Source of the DNA: Nostoc sp. KVJ3
GTDB lineage: Bacteria > Cyanobacteriota > Cyanobacteriia > Cyanobacteriales > Nostocaceae
Length of the DNA: 64,000 nucleotides
Assembly (NCBI RefSeq): GCF_026127265.1
Contig: NZ_WWFG01000001.1
Span: 1,899,501 to 1,963,500, forward strand
Direction: 5' to 3'
Below the pieces are notes generated by a model that saw only the letters and a list, made by a program, of their open reading frames with translations, was not told the DNA's origin and searched no databases. Of the stretch, positions 53,073 through 61,892 are shown one piece after another (position 1 is the first letter of the stretch; every line of letters begins with the position of its first letter). Both the position numbers and the translations under genes were made by a program.

Positions 53073-54530
53073 TTAAGCTAATCGCAAACCATATTCATTC
53101 TGAAAAAAGTTTACAAGCCAGTCTTTCACTTTGCGGGTAGCGCGACAGTCATCTTCGTTGTAGCTTTGGATAATTTCTAGTAAGGTGCGATCGCCTGTTT
53201 CTAGCCACTGATCGTACCAGTAAATACATTTAGCACCACTAGCTTCTTTTTCGCGCCACTCAAATCCTAACCAACGCGCGATCGCTTTCAGGGCATAACT
53301 TTCTACAGGTAATGCTACACTTTGGGTTAATTGTTCATACACATCCACAAATCGATTCAGTACAGGACGCACTGAGGCGTAGGGGGTGTTGTAAAGCTTT
53401 GCTAGCCGTTTGACTGTATCAAACTCGTAGACACAAAAATGATAAATTGGCGCTTCGGGATATTGCCAAACTAAATCCAAAAATTGCTGCCAAACTAATT
53501 CTTCGTCTGCTGGTTTATCTGCTAAAAACGAATAAAACTGTTCTGTGTTGGTAAGTCTATCAACGACCAAAACCCCTAAAAGATAATTTAAATCTAAGTC
53601 TGGCTGTGCCTCAATATCAAAGTAAAGCTCTATGGGTGCTGTAAATGTAATCTCTTTTATTGGTAGCGGGTAGGGTAAAATTAGGGGTCGTTTTTCTAAT
53701 GCAGATTGAGCTTGCACTACTAACTTGGGTGCTACTTTTGGGTCGAAACCAACTAGATTTTCTAGGGTGCTGGGACTGGTATTAGCAAGAGATTCTAGTG
53801 TAGTGATGGCTATATCTTGAAGTTGAGTGTAGCGAAGAGGTGTTACACCTGGTAATAGTGAGAGATGTTTTTCAGATTGAGCGATCGCATAACATTGACT
53901 ATACCAATGGCAAAAATTGCACTTTTGCCGAGAAATAAACACTTCTGGCGGATTTGGTAACTCTAAAACTTCAATAAACTCCTCCAGAATTTGCTGCATC
54001 CGTGGTATCCATTTAAATAGATCCACCAGATAATTTATGTTTTTGGTTCGCAATATTAGCGAAGCTGTTTCTGGTACAACTCCTTGCACTATTCCTAACA
54101 CTTGGGCATGAAATGCAGCGACAACTTGATATTCTTGCTTAGGGCGCTTACCCAGTTCAATACTAGCCGGGACATACATCCAATCTCCAAAACTTGACTG
54201 TCCTGGTTGTTTTACCAGTAAATTTGGACGACTTAGTAGGGTGGCTTCAGAATAAGCTGCTAACAGCACTCCTTTATAAATGTACTCAACGCCACGCTCC
54301 ATCAATTCTAAAGTTGCCTTCTCTGCTACTTCCCAGTTTCCATAAGAATAATCTGGTTGGTGGTAGGTTATCTGAGCCAAAGCACTTAGCTGATGAGCGA
54401 TTTTGTCCTGTTGCAGTTTCCGCAGCAACTCATTGGGTGCATCGCGCTGACTTTTGTCACCGTGGATATCGAGAAAAGTCCGGCGTTTACAGCGTTGGTA
54501 TTGCAGTAAGAGTTCAGCATTAATTAGCAT
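53073..54530 (-). CDS. TM0106-family RecB/Cas4-like nuclease fused to a DEDD exonuclease domain
   Basis: The 485-residue protein has two parts. The N-terminal 220 residues resemble RecB/Cas4-type PD-(D/E)XK proteins with four cysteines placed for an iron-sulfur cluster: Cys14 (YQRCKRRTFL), Cys204, Cys207 and Cys213 (KCNFCHWYSQC). The C-terminal part is an RNase H-like DEDD exonuclease: Asp306 and Glu308 in YFDIEAQPD, HFCVYEFDT and YNEDDCRATRKVKDWL. In the N-terminal half Asn103 (RPNLL) stands where I expect an Asp and no standard ExK is clear, so that half may be a DNA-binding rather than cutting domain. It is about 1.5 kb from the CRISPR leader but on its own; this family is usually not a CRISPR component. 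Confidence 0.8.
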   Translation of the reverse strand: MLINAELLLQYQRCKRRTFLDIHGDKSQRDAPNELLRKLQQDKIAHQLSALAQITYHQPDYSYGNWEVAEKATLELMERGVEYIYKGVLLAAYSEATLLSRPNLLVKQPGQSSFGDWMYVPASIELGKRPKQEYQVVAAFHAQVLGIVQGVVPETASLILRTKNINYLVDLFKWIPRMQQILEEFIEVLELPNPPEVFISRQKCNFCHWYSQCYAIAQSEKHLSLLPGVTPLRYTQLQDIAITTLESLANTSPSTLENLVGFDPKVAPKLVVQAQSALEKRPLILPYPLPIKEITFTAPIELYFDIEAQPDLDLNYLLGVLVVDRLTNTEQFYSFLADKPADEELVWQQFLDLVWQYPEAPIYHFCVYEFDTVKRLAKLYNTPYASVRPVLNRFVDVYEQLTQSVALPVESYALKAIARWLGFEWREKEASGAKCIYWYDQWLETGDRTLLEIIQSYNEDDCRATRKVKDWLVNFFQNEYGLRLA

Positions 54531-55022
54531 TCTTTTAAGTTAACAATAATTAGTAGTCTCTGGGAGTAACTTAGAGGATGTTTGAAAAGTCCTCTTGTTG
54601 GTATCAAAAGTTCTAGATCCTCCTAAATCCCCCGATAAATTGGGGGACTTTGATTCCGATTCCCCCTTTTTTAAGGGGGGTTAGGGGGATCAAAGTGACT
54701 TTAATCACAGCAAAATACATGTTCATTCAACCTCTTAGACAATCAAAGTTTGCAAGTGAGCGATCGCATCTACACATAATTAGCTGTTTATTTTATACTG
54801 TCAACAGCTAGGCGTTTGTGTTTCTCCTGGTTGACAGATAAGGGAGAATAACAAAATCACGTTTTATGCATCATTGCAAGGGTACATGACAGAACAACAT
54901 ATTTATCGTTACTGATTCCGAGATAAAATTTGGCAGCGATCGCTTAAATTAATTTCATCCCTATTTTTACTGTTACTCCTAAGTATCAATAGCCTGTAAA
55001 CAACAGATATCCTTTGGAAATT
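54531..55022. other. Divergent gap with a nested-type repeat (inner element absent)
   Basis: It includes the repeat 54571-54739, AT-rich sequence, and the probable promoter of the class V PLP gene. HIP1-like GCGATCGC sites occur at about 54760 and 54935. Confidence 0.6.
54571..54739. repeat. Outer/middle layers of the nested repeat, uninterrupted copy
   Basis: TTAGAGGATGTTTGAAAAGT opens the unit and TCAACCTCTTAG closes it. Inside is TAGATCCTCCTAAATCCCCC with its inverse TTAGGGGGATC. It represents the composite at 14239-14612 without the inner 154-bp element. Confidence 0.65.
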
Positions 55023-56216
55023 ATGACTAGTCTTTCTGTCACCCAAACCAGGCTACACAGCCATCGAGAGCAATTTCCCGCTTTAGCCAATAAGACTTAT
55101 TTCAATTATGGGGGACAAGGGCCAATGCCTCAAAGAGCAATGGATGCGATGACTGAAACTCAGGCTTATGTTCAGCAAATAGGCCCCTTTGGTAATGAGG
55201 CGTATCGCTGGATAGCACCGCAGACTCAAGCCGCTAGAGTTGCGATCGCTTCGGAGTTACATGCACCAAGCGAAACAATTACTCTTACCCAGAATGTCAC
55301 AGTTGGCTGTAATATCGCTATGTGGGGCATTGACTGGCATTCTGGCGACCATATACTGCTCTCAGACTGCGAACATCCAGGCGTAATTGCCACAACACAG
55401 GAAATCGCGCGGAGATTCGCAGTGGAAGTTACCACTTGTCCCCTGAAGGCGACTTTAAATGAGGGCGATTCTGTAAAAATTATTGCCCAGCACTTACGCC
55501 CTAATACCCGTCTTGTAATATTAAGTCATGTTTTCTGGAATACTGGTCAAGTTTTACCTCTTGATAAAATTGCCGAAGTATGCAGAAACAATCATTCTTT
55601 TTTATTGATAGATGCTGCTCAATCTGTTGGTTTGCTGCCTTTAAACTTGACAGAATTGGGTGTAGATTTTTATGCTTTCACTGGTCACAAATGGTTATGT
55701 GGCCCTGCGGGTGCTGGTGGTTTGTATGTTCGACCAGAAGCGCGAGAAAGCCTGAAACCTACCTTTATTGGCTTAAATGGTATTGTTGTAGATAGTCAAT
55801 CTCAGCCTGTGGATTGGCTTCCAGATGGGCGACGATATGAGGTGTCTACATTAGCTTATCCATTGTATGTTGGATTAAAGGAAGCGATCGCAATTCATCA
55901 ACAATGGGGAACATCACAGGAACGTTACGAGCAAATTTGTCAAAATAGTGAGTATCTTTGGCAGCACTTAATGGCGTTACCCAATATTAAATGTTTGCGA
56001 ACTTCACCACCCGAAAGCGGTATAGTCTCGTTCCAACTTACAAATAATCAGCCTCAAGCTAATCTCAAGTTAGTGCAATTTTTAGATTCACAAAACATAT
56101 TAACTCGGACAATTGCCGATCCTAGCTGTATACGCGCCACCATCCATTACCTGACTTTAGAATCAGAAATTGACCTATTGGTTGAGGCAATTAAAAATTT
56201 TTGCAAAACTAGTTAA
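55023..56216 (+). CDS. Class V PLP-dependent aminotransferase-fold enzyme (cysteine desulfurase/lyase-like)
   Basis: From ATG 55023 the protein is 397 residues. It shows FPALANKTYFNYGGQGPMPQ at the start, LTQNVTVGCNIAMWGIDW, SDCEHPGVIA, the cofactor aspartate in LIDAAQSVGLLPL and the Schiff-base lysine in TGHKWLCGPAGAGGLYVRPE, then RYEVSTLAYPLYVGL. It resembles cyanobacterial cystine/cysteine C-S lyase and isopenicillin-N epimerase-like members rather than IscS/SufS, since the active-site Cys loop is not visible. It may supply sulfur or break down cystine. A TTG at 55014 opens the frame slightly earlier. Confidence 0.9.
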   Translation: MTSLSVTQTRLHSHREQFPALANKTYFNYGGQGPMPQRAMDAMTETQAYVQQIGPFGNEAYRWIAPQTQAARVAIASELHAPSETITLTQNVTVGCNIAMWGIDWHSGDHILLSDCEHPGVIATTQEIARRFAVEVTTCPLKATLNEGDSVKIIAQHLRPNTRLVILSHVFWNTGQVLPLDKIAEVCRNNHSFLLIDAAQSVGLLPLNLTELGVDFYAFTGHKWLCGPAGAGGLYVRPEARESLKPTFIGLNGIVVDSQSQPVDWLPDGRRYEVSTLAYPLYVGLKEAIAIHQQWGTSQERYEQICQNSEYLWQHLMALPNIKCLRTSPPESGIVSFQLTNNQPQANLKLVQFLDSQNILTRTIADPSCIRATIHYLTLESEIDLLVEAIKNFCKTS

Positions 56217-56380
56217 AAATTAGGAGTTATAAGTTATCAATCTGGGAATTACAATCTTAATTCCCTAACTTCTAATACCGATTAAATTTGAGGTTGCCCC
56301 CGAACATAGAAGCTTAAGCAGCTTGTCTCACCAAACTAAAATTTCCAGAGCTTCAAACCTTACGATAAACAACATATTAT

Positions 56381-56770
56381 ATGAGCAAAAATATTGGGAC
56401 TTGGGGGCTTTATCAATGGTTTCCTGAATATGGAGAACATTTAATTTCTTCTAATAACATAGAAAGATTTAAAGCTCTTTTACCTAATGGCAAAGTATTT
56501 CACTGTATTAACGAAGACAAGGATTTTTTAACACTACAGTATAATGAAGATGTGTATGATGTAAAGACGACACTCTACAAAAAAGTTCCTATTCCCTTGT
56601 TTTCATTCGGTAAGCAAGTACAAGTAACTAATCACCCAGATAGAGTAAATATAGTTAGGGGTATAGAGTGGCATTTTAAGCAAAATGCTGTGATGTATTA
56701 TTTAGAAATAGATGGAAAACTTAGTTTAAAAAGATACTGGGAGCAAGAATTAACTTTAATTAATATCTAA
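56381..56770 (+). CDS. Hypothetical protein, 129 residues
   Basis: The product starts MSKNIGTWGLYQWFPEYGEH and is beta-rich, with VFHCINEDKDFLTLQYNEDVYDV and GIEWHFKQNAVMYYLEIDGKL. I do not recognise the family for certain. The gene is AT-rich with many ATA, TTA and AAA codons, unlike most genes of the window, and is followed 18 bases after its stop by another open frame with the same bias. The pair may be acquired; small beta proteins next to DUF6745-type genes could be immunity-like, but that is speculation. Confidence 0.65.
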   Translation: MSKNIGTWGLYQWFPEYGEHLISSNNIERFKALLPNGKVFHCINEDKDFLTLQYNEDVYDVKTTLYKKVPIPLFSFGKQVQVTNHPDRVNIVRGIEWHFKQNAVMYYLEIDGKLSLKRYWEQELTLINI

Positions 56771-56839
56771 TATCAAAACCTCCAATGCATGACTAATTGC
56801 ATCAAAAAGTGGGAGGCGGCGCAGCAATTGAGAGGTGGT

Positions 56840-57649
56840 ATGATTAATAGTATTTCCCAAGAGCAAGAAACATCAATACTAGAATATCGTCAAAAATGGT
56901 TTAAAATTGGTTTACAAATAGAACAGACTGATTACCATAAAATCAAAAAAGAGATAAACGCAATCCATGCTCTACTTGGATTTAAAGAGCCGGAAATCGT
57001 ATTAGTTAGTAGTCCTTATCAAGCTTTAAAAACATTAGTGGAATTAGATGGATCGAGCAAGAGAATAGGTCAACCTTTAGAAAAATTATTTGACAGAAAA
57101 ATAAGTCTTTTAAAATCAGAAATCAAGACTAAACTGAATGAAGAATTATGGTTCTCATTAAAAATCAACTTCTTAAGCGAACTTAATGATTTATTTTTAG
57201 ATAGATTAGAAATACCTTTTTGGAATTTATTAGAAGAAAAGCTAGAGGTAGAACTTGGTAATAAATGGGATAAATTAAGTAGTTTATTATGGATTGAGAA
57301 ACAACTTCAACCTCAGAATGAGTGGGAGCCATCTGTGGAATTTTATTGTAATAGCTTTTCTTCATGGGCCAACATTGGTGAAGCTTGTATATATGATTTT
57401 TGTATATCAGTTTTAAAATGTGAGCATAATCCTGAAAAATGGAAAACTTTTAAAAATCTAATAAATTCTTGTGGTTGGATTTTACCATACGAGAATATAT
57501 GTATTATATCTTCTCGCCCAAGCATAATAAGATTAGATGAACAGAATAATCTTCATGGAGAACACCTTCCTGCTATTCAGTTTGCTGATGGCTTTAGCGT
57601 ATATGCAAATTACGGAAAAATATTAGGCTTGGAACAAACCCTTAAATAA
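56840..57649 (+). CDS. DUF6745-like protein
   Basis: From ATG 56840 (MINSISQEQETSILEYRQKWFKIGL) the product is 269 residues; the frame is open from ATG 56789. Its start matches the (Q/E)EYRQKW-IGL...FKEPEIVLVSSPYQAL pattern of DUF6745 proteins, and the end NICIISSRPSIIRLDEQNNLHGEHLPAIQFADGFSVYANYG is the conserved DUF6745 C-terminal block. The function is unknown. GAGAGGTGGT directly before ATG 56840 supports that start. The coding bias is AT-rich, like its 5' neighbour. Confidence 0.72.
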   Translation: MINSISQEQETSILEYRQKWFKIGLQIEQTDYHKIKKEINAIHALLGFKEPEIVLVSSPYQALKTLVELDGSSKRIGQPLEKLFDRKISLLKSEIKTKLNEELWFSLKINFLSELNDLFLDRLEIPFWNLLEEKLEVELGNKWDKLSSLLWIEKQLQPQNEWEPSVEFYCNSFSSWANIGEACIYDFCISVLKCEHNPEKWKTFKNLINSCGWILPYENICIISSRPSIIRLDEQNNLHGEHLPAIQFADGFSVYANYGKILGLEQTLK

Positions 57650-57747
57650 AAATTTTGCTTTTAAAGTTATAGTGTTTCCTAATCAGATGGTGTATTTTAC
57701 TCAACCGATAACTGCTATATATTAAACTCCTACCTCCTAACTTAAAA

Positions 57748-58830
57748 ATGGAACGCCCAATCTTATACTTAGCCATCACTAACCACGGCTTTGGTCATGC
57801 TACCCGTATGGCTTCTGTCGCAGCGACAATTCAAAAATTATGCCCAGAAGTTCTGCTAATTCTCGTAACTACTGCTCCACGTTGGTTGCTAGAGTGTTAC
57901 ATAGAAGGCGATTTTATCTATCGTCCCCGTGCATTTGATTTGGGTGTGGTGCAAACCGATAGTTTGACAATGGATAAAGTAGCGACTTTAGAAAAGTTGC
58001 TAGATATTAAAAAACATCAAAATTCGCTCATTGCCTCAGAAGTTAATTTTATCCGCCAGAATCGCGTTAATCTCATTTTGGCAGATATTCCCTTTCTCGC
58101 TCCTGGATTTGCCAAAGGTGCAAATATTCCTTGCTGGATGATGAGTAACTTTGGCTGGGACTTTATCTATCGAGATTGGGGGGGTGAATTTACAGCAGTT
58201 GCAGATTGGATTAGTGATTGGTACTCAAAGTGCGATCGCTTGTTTCGTCTTCCCTTCCACGAACCGATGCACGCTTTTCACAATATCACAGATGTCGGTT
58301 TAACAGGTGGTTCCCCCCGTCACTCTGCTGATAATTTACGTTCTCTTTGGGGAATAACCGCACCTGTTGAAAAAACTATTTTATTGACATTTGGCGGCTT
58401 GGGTTTGCAACAAATCCCCTACGAGAATCTGCGGCGATTCCCAGATTGGCAATTTATCGTCTTCGATCAATCTGCGCCTGATTTACCTAATATAGTGAAA
58501 ATTCATGACCGTAAATACCGCCCTGTAGATTTTATGCCGATTTGTGGGCGAGTTGTCTCTAAACCAGGTTTCGGTACTTTTGCTGAAGCTACACTATTAG
58601 GAGTGCCTATTGTTACTATTCCACGTGAGGATTTTGCCGAAGCTGCTTTTATAGTAGAAGGCATAACAAATTATAACCAGCATCAAATCATCACCCCATC
58701 TGAGTTTTTTCAAAGTACTTGGGATTTTCTGCATGAGTTACCCCAAGCACCAAAGCAATCTCAACCAATTGCTAAGGATGGTAATGAAGCGATCGCTAAA
58801 GCTGTTCTCAATTATTTACAGACGAAATAA
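57748..58830 (+). CDS. Glycosyltransferase, GT-B fold (MurG/GT1-like)
   Basis: The 360-residue protein begins MERPILYLAITNHGFGHATR, the Gly-His-rich N-terminal loop of UDP-sugar GT-B enzymes, and has a C-terminal half with TILLTFGGLGLQQIPYENL, then VVSKPGFGTFAEATLLGVPIVTIPREDFAEA, a donor-binding block like that of MurG/GT28. It should transfer a sugar from a nucleotide donor at the cytoplasmic face. Donor and acceptor are unknown and no pathway genes are adjacent. Its composition is normal again compared with the AT-rich pair before it. Confidence 0.85.
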   Translation: MERPILYLAITNHGFGHATRMASVAATIQKLCPEVLLILVTTAPRWLLECYIEGDFIYRPRAFDLGVVQTDSLTMDKVATLEKLLDIKKHQNSLIASEVNFIRQNRVNLILADIPFLAPGFAKGANIPCWMMSNFGWDFIYRDWGGEFTAVADWISDWYSKCDRLFRLPFHEPMHAFHNITDVGLTGGSPRHSADNLRSLWGITAPVEKTILLTFGGLGLQQIPYENLRRFPDWQFIVFDQSAPDLPNIVKIHDRKYRPVDFMPICGRVVSKPGFGTFAEATLLGVPIVTIPREDFAEAAFIVEGITNYNQHQIITPSEFFQSTWDFLHELPQAPKQSQPIAKDGNEAIAKAVLNYLQTK

Positions 58831-58887
58831 ACTTATTCAAAACAATATAAATTAATATATGAATCCGGTTTGATTTGGAGAAAATAT

Positions 58888-58949
58888 CTGTAGGGTGTTA
58901 TCGCGGAGAGTACGGCACCAAACCCTTGATAATGGTGCGTTACGAACAC
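58888..58949. repeat. Interior piece of the 253-bp element, inverted
   Basis: CTGTAGGGTGTTATCGCGGA and CACCAAACCCTTGATAATGG then TGCGTTACGAA correspond, inverted, to 12616-12679. The outer ends are absent. It lies just upstream of the yjbQ gene. Confidence 0.6.
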
Positions 58950-58973
58950 TGTCATTAATAATTACTGTTTGAA

Positions 58974-59387
58974 ATGACTCACTACCAAAAGTTACTAAAA
59001 ATTTCCACTATTGGAAAATCTTTTTATAATATCACTGCAAAAATTGAAGCCGCAGTTGCAGAATCGGGGGTTGAAACTGGTCTTTGTACTTTATTTTTAC
59101 GTCACACTTCAGCCAGCTTAGTTATCCAAGAAAATGCCGATCCTGATGTTCTTGTGGATTTAGCTAATTTTATGGCAAAACTCGTCCCAGAATCAGGTAA
59201 ATACATCCACGATGCAGAAGGGCCAGATGATATGCCGGCACACATTCGGACAGCACTCACCCACACTTCCGAACATATCCCCATTAATAGTGGTCATCTA
59301 GTACTGGGAACTTGGCAGGGAATTTATATTTGGGAACATCGCCAGCGCAGTCATTCAAGAGAATTGGTTATCCACATTTCTGGATAG
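58974..59387 (+). CDS. yjbQ: YjbQ family (UPF0047) protein, secondary thiamine-phosphate synthase-like
   Basis: The 137-residue protein has the family core: GLCTLFLRHTSASLVIQENADPDVLVDLANFMAKLVPE, DAEGPDDMPAHIRTALTHTSEHIPINSGHLVLGTWQGIYIWEHR and a final RELVIHISG. The His-rich motifs form the proposed active site. Members weakly replace ThiE in thiamin synthesis, but the true role is open. Length is typical. It stands alone. Confidence 0.93.
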   Translation: MTHYQKLLKISTIGKSFYNITAKIEAAVAESGVETGLCTLFLRHTSASLVIQENADPDVLVDLANFMAKLVPESGKYIHDAEGPDDMPAHIRTALTHTSEHIPINSGHLVLGTWQGIYIWEHRQRSHSRELVIHISG

Positions 59388-59870
59388 CTAATTTTAAATT
59401 TTTGTTTAAGATAGAGTTTAAATACTCTGGTTATTCTGCCTAACCTTTGGATATAATCTTATGGATTCACGGTGAGATGCATTAACAAAATTTCACCGGA
59501 ATAATTTTTTAATTAAAACTATAGATAATTCGTGTCAATTTGTAAATTTAAAAGTTAAGTTTATTCCTGCTTATTTAATAATTTCCTTGCTTCAATATAC
59601 ACTAATAAATAGTATAAGCTCTTTAGGTTATTTCAATTACCACGAAGCAAGAACTGACAGTCGATTCTCTACGAGAAGCTGCGCGTAGCTTGCTTCCCCA
59701 GAGGGGTACGTTCCAAGTTAAAAGGTAAAAGAAAAAACTTCAGTTATGGGTTTCAAGCCCACTTAAAAAAAGAATTGTACCCAGACACATAGCGCAAGGT
59801 ACTCTTTGTCCTGTTTTTCAAGCCCACGGATTTATCAGCTGCGTTTCTTTCTTTTTACTTTTTACTTGCT
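59388..59870. other. Non-coding gap with short repeats
   Basis: It carries CTACGAGAAGCTGCGCGTAG (about 59668), and CAAGCCCAC occurs twice (about 59755 and 59820). The rest is AT-rich. No gene. Confidence 0.5.
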
Positions 59871-60608
59871 ATGACACCAACTCATACTTTCCAATATATT
59901 GATGAAATCCTTGCCCAACAGTCTATTCATTTATTATCACTTAATCCCCAAAAAACATTAATTACCAGTTTTGCAGAATTGGGGAATTTGATTGCTGAAG
60001 AAAACACTGATATTCAACTTCTCACAACATTTCAAGAGATCCTTGAATCTATAGTCCGTAGTCAGTTACAAAACTTCCCAGAAAACATATTCTGGGATTT
60101 TGATTTTCTGATAAGTAGTATGATTAGGCAAGCTTTAGTAGCAGATGAAGGTGCTATTCATTTTTTAAAAATTTTCTCTGAAAAGATGGTTTCTCTGGTG
60201 GAAATGTTCGGAAGTAAAACAGAAATTCGCTTCCGTTATGTTCACGATTTTATCTATGGGTTTGAGTGGGCAAGGTGGGTACAAAAAGAGCCACAAAAAC
60301 GCGCACATATAGAGCCTTTTAGTCTGTTTTTTTTGGATTATTTGCTCGCCAAAGGGAAGGAGCTTTTACAAAGAATTAGTCATGGTCAGATTACATCTTA
60401 TAAACTATGTGATACAGGCTATCGCAATCCTTTCACTTTTTCTCGTGAACCAGAAGATGAACGTCGTTTGCTAACTTATATGGCCGAGGAGCAACTTATC
60501 CCAGTCCCAGTGTGGAACTGGAATGCTAGCCCTGTATGGAACAAACCTTTCCAAGAAATGCGTCAGCAATTAGCATTAAAATTAAATATTCAACCACAGA
60601 TACACTAA
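59871..60608 (+). CDS. Hypothetical protein, 245 residues
   Basis: The product starts MTPTHTFQYIDEILAQQSIH and is predicted helical, with no signal peptide or membrane helix. Notable pieces are FRYVHDFIYGFEWARWVQKEPQ and GYRNPFTFSREPEDERRLLTYM. I recognise no named family. Codon use is ordinary and the frame is long, so it is real. Its TAA stop runs into a heptamer tandem repeat. A ferric- or haem-related role cannot be supported from the sequence. Confidence 0.7.
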   Translation: MTPTHTFQYIDEILAQQSIHLLSLNPQKTLITSFAELGNLIAEENTDIQLLTTFQEILESIVRSQLQNFPENIFWDFDFLISSMIRQALVADEGAIHFLKIFSEKMVSLVEMFGSKTEIRFRYVHDFIYGFEWARWVQKEPQKRAHIEPFSLFFLDYLLAKGKELLQRISHGQITSYKLCDTGYRNPFTFSREPEDERRLLTYMAEEQLIPVPVWNWNASPVWNKPFQEMRQQLALKLNIQPQIH

Positions 60609-60632
60609 TTCGTAATTCGTAATTCGTAATTA
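60607..60632. repeat. AATTCGT heptamer tandem repeat
   Basis: Three AATTCGT units plus AATTA overlap the last bases of the preceding stop codon. This is a typical Nostocales short tandem repeat. Confidence 0.75.
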
Positions 60633-60692
60633 AGTAATGCAACTGTGATTTAAACTCTCAGAATTTCTGAAAAATTGCTGAACAAAATAACT

Positions 60693-61481
60693 ATGAAAAT
60701 TACTGATTTAATTACTTGGTTTGAAGCATGGGCAAATCCCGCCTGGTGTGAAAGTTGGGATAATTGTGGCTGGCAAATAGAACCAGGAGTTTTGCAGGAA
60801 AAAACACGGGTTTTGGTTTGTTTAACACCTACTTTGGCAGTAATGCAAGAAGCGATCGCAGAAAATGCTAATCTGATATTTGCTCATCATCCATTGATTT
60901 TTAATCCTCTCAAATCTTTACGCACTGGTGAAACGATCGCCGAAATGGTACGGTTAGCTTTTACCCACAATATTGGTATTTACAGCGCTCATACCAACTT
61001 CGATCAAGTGCAGGATGGAACTGCTGACGTTTTAGCTCAAATTTTAGAACTCAAAGAAGTTACTCCCATAGTACCGACACAAGGAGGATTAGGATATGGT
61101 CGTGTTGGTTTGCTAGAGCCATTTCTGACACTACAAGAATTACTCGCAGCTATTCAAACCCGACTTAATCCCCCTAATTTAATTTTTTCCCCAAGTGCTG
61201 ATTTACAGCAAACAATTTCCCGCGTTGCTGTTTTGGGTGGTTCGGGGGCTGGTTACATTTCAGCCGTCGCCAAAACTGGGGCGACAGCTTATTTAACTTC
61301 TGACTGTAAATTTCATCAGTTTCAAGAAAGCCGCGATCGCAATATTATCTTAATCGATGCTGGACATTATGCTACCGAACGTCCGGCTTGCGATCGCTTG
61401 GTACAAAAATTCCAGTCCTTAAACCTAGACTGGGTGCAACTCAGTCAAAAGGATGAAGATTTTCGCCAGTTTTTTGCATGA
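60693..61481 (+). CDS. Nif3-like dinuclear metal centre protein
   Basis: From ATG 60693 (MKITDLITWFEAWANPAWCE) the product is 262 residues. It has the NIF3 pattern: SWDNCGWQIEPG, VLVCLTPTLAVMQEAI, the metal-binding IFAHHPLIFNPLKSL, IGIYSAHTNFDQVQDGTADVLA, VAVLGGSGAGYI and LIDAGHYATERPACDRL. The family forms toroidal hexamers with two metal ions and is proposed as a GTP cyclohydrolase-like or nucleotide-binding enzyme; the role is unsettled. A TTG at 60675 is less likely as the start. Confidence 0.93.
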   Translation: MKITDLITWFEAWANPAWCESWDNCGWQIEPGVLQEKTRVLVCLTPTLAVMQEAIAENANLIFAHHPLIFNPLKSLRTGETIAEMVRLAFTHNIGIYSAHTNFDQVQDGTADVLAQILELKEVTPIVPTQGGLGYGRVGLLEPFLTLQELLAAIQTRLNPPNLIFSPSADLQQTISRVAVLGGSGAGYISAVAKTGATAYLTSDCKFHQFQESRDRNIILIDAGHYATERPACDRLVQKFQSLNLDWVQLSQKDEDFRQFFA

Positions 61482-61531
61482 CTTTTTAACTCCTAAAAAA
61501 GCACAGAGTCAGCAGCCTACCTGGAGGGTTC

Positions 61532-61825
61532 CAATACGGTTCGGTTAAGGTTGATGAAAATAATAGATTCCAAAGCCGCGATAAATCGCTGTCTCTATGA
61601 AAGACTGATTATTGTAAAGACGGCGATTTATCGCGTCTCTTGCTTTACAGCAGATTGCGAGTTGGTGAGGTACAAAAATACCCCACCCTAACCCTCCCCG
61701 ATATATTGGGGAGGGAACTAGATTTCTTTTTCCCCCCAATATATCGGGGGGATTAAGGGAGGTAATTCACCGTAGCCCCAAGCAGTACTTCATTTACTTG
61801 CAAAGTGCTGTAACCGAACAGTATT
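61532..61825. repeat. CAATACGGTTCGGTTAAGG element, copy 3, interrupted
   Basis: The left end CAATACGGTTCGGTTAAGG and the centre GCGATAAATCGCTGTCTCTA match copy 1. The right end TAACCGAACAGTATT appears only at 61811-61825, after about 165 bases of inserted sequence. Confidence 0.7.
61679..61776. mobile_element. Degenerate relative of the 154-bp MITE-like element, inverted
   Basis: Read on the minus strand it starts GCTACGGTGAATTACCTCCC and ends GGGAGGGTTAGGGTGGGGTA. Relative to 14312-14465 it lacks the bases TATACACAAGTCG after the first end and lacks the second end. It is inserted in the element above. Confidence 0.65.
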
Positions 61826-61892
61826 AGGAGCGGTTCGTTAAATCATCTTGTCCGCCCCATTTATACAAGGTTATTTCGGGAAAAGTTTTCGT

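Larger units (their letters stand above)
61482..61892. other. Convergent gap holding an element within an element
   Basis: Nearly all of it is the composite 61532-61825 with the degenerate inner unit 61679-61776. No gene. Confidence 0.7.

Noticed and set aside
53073..54530. Calling this gene cas4
   Set aside because: The DEDD fusion and TM0106-like organisation point to a separate family; no cas1 or cas2 is near, and proximity to the array is the only link.
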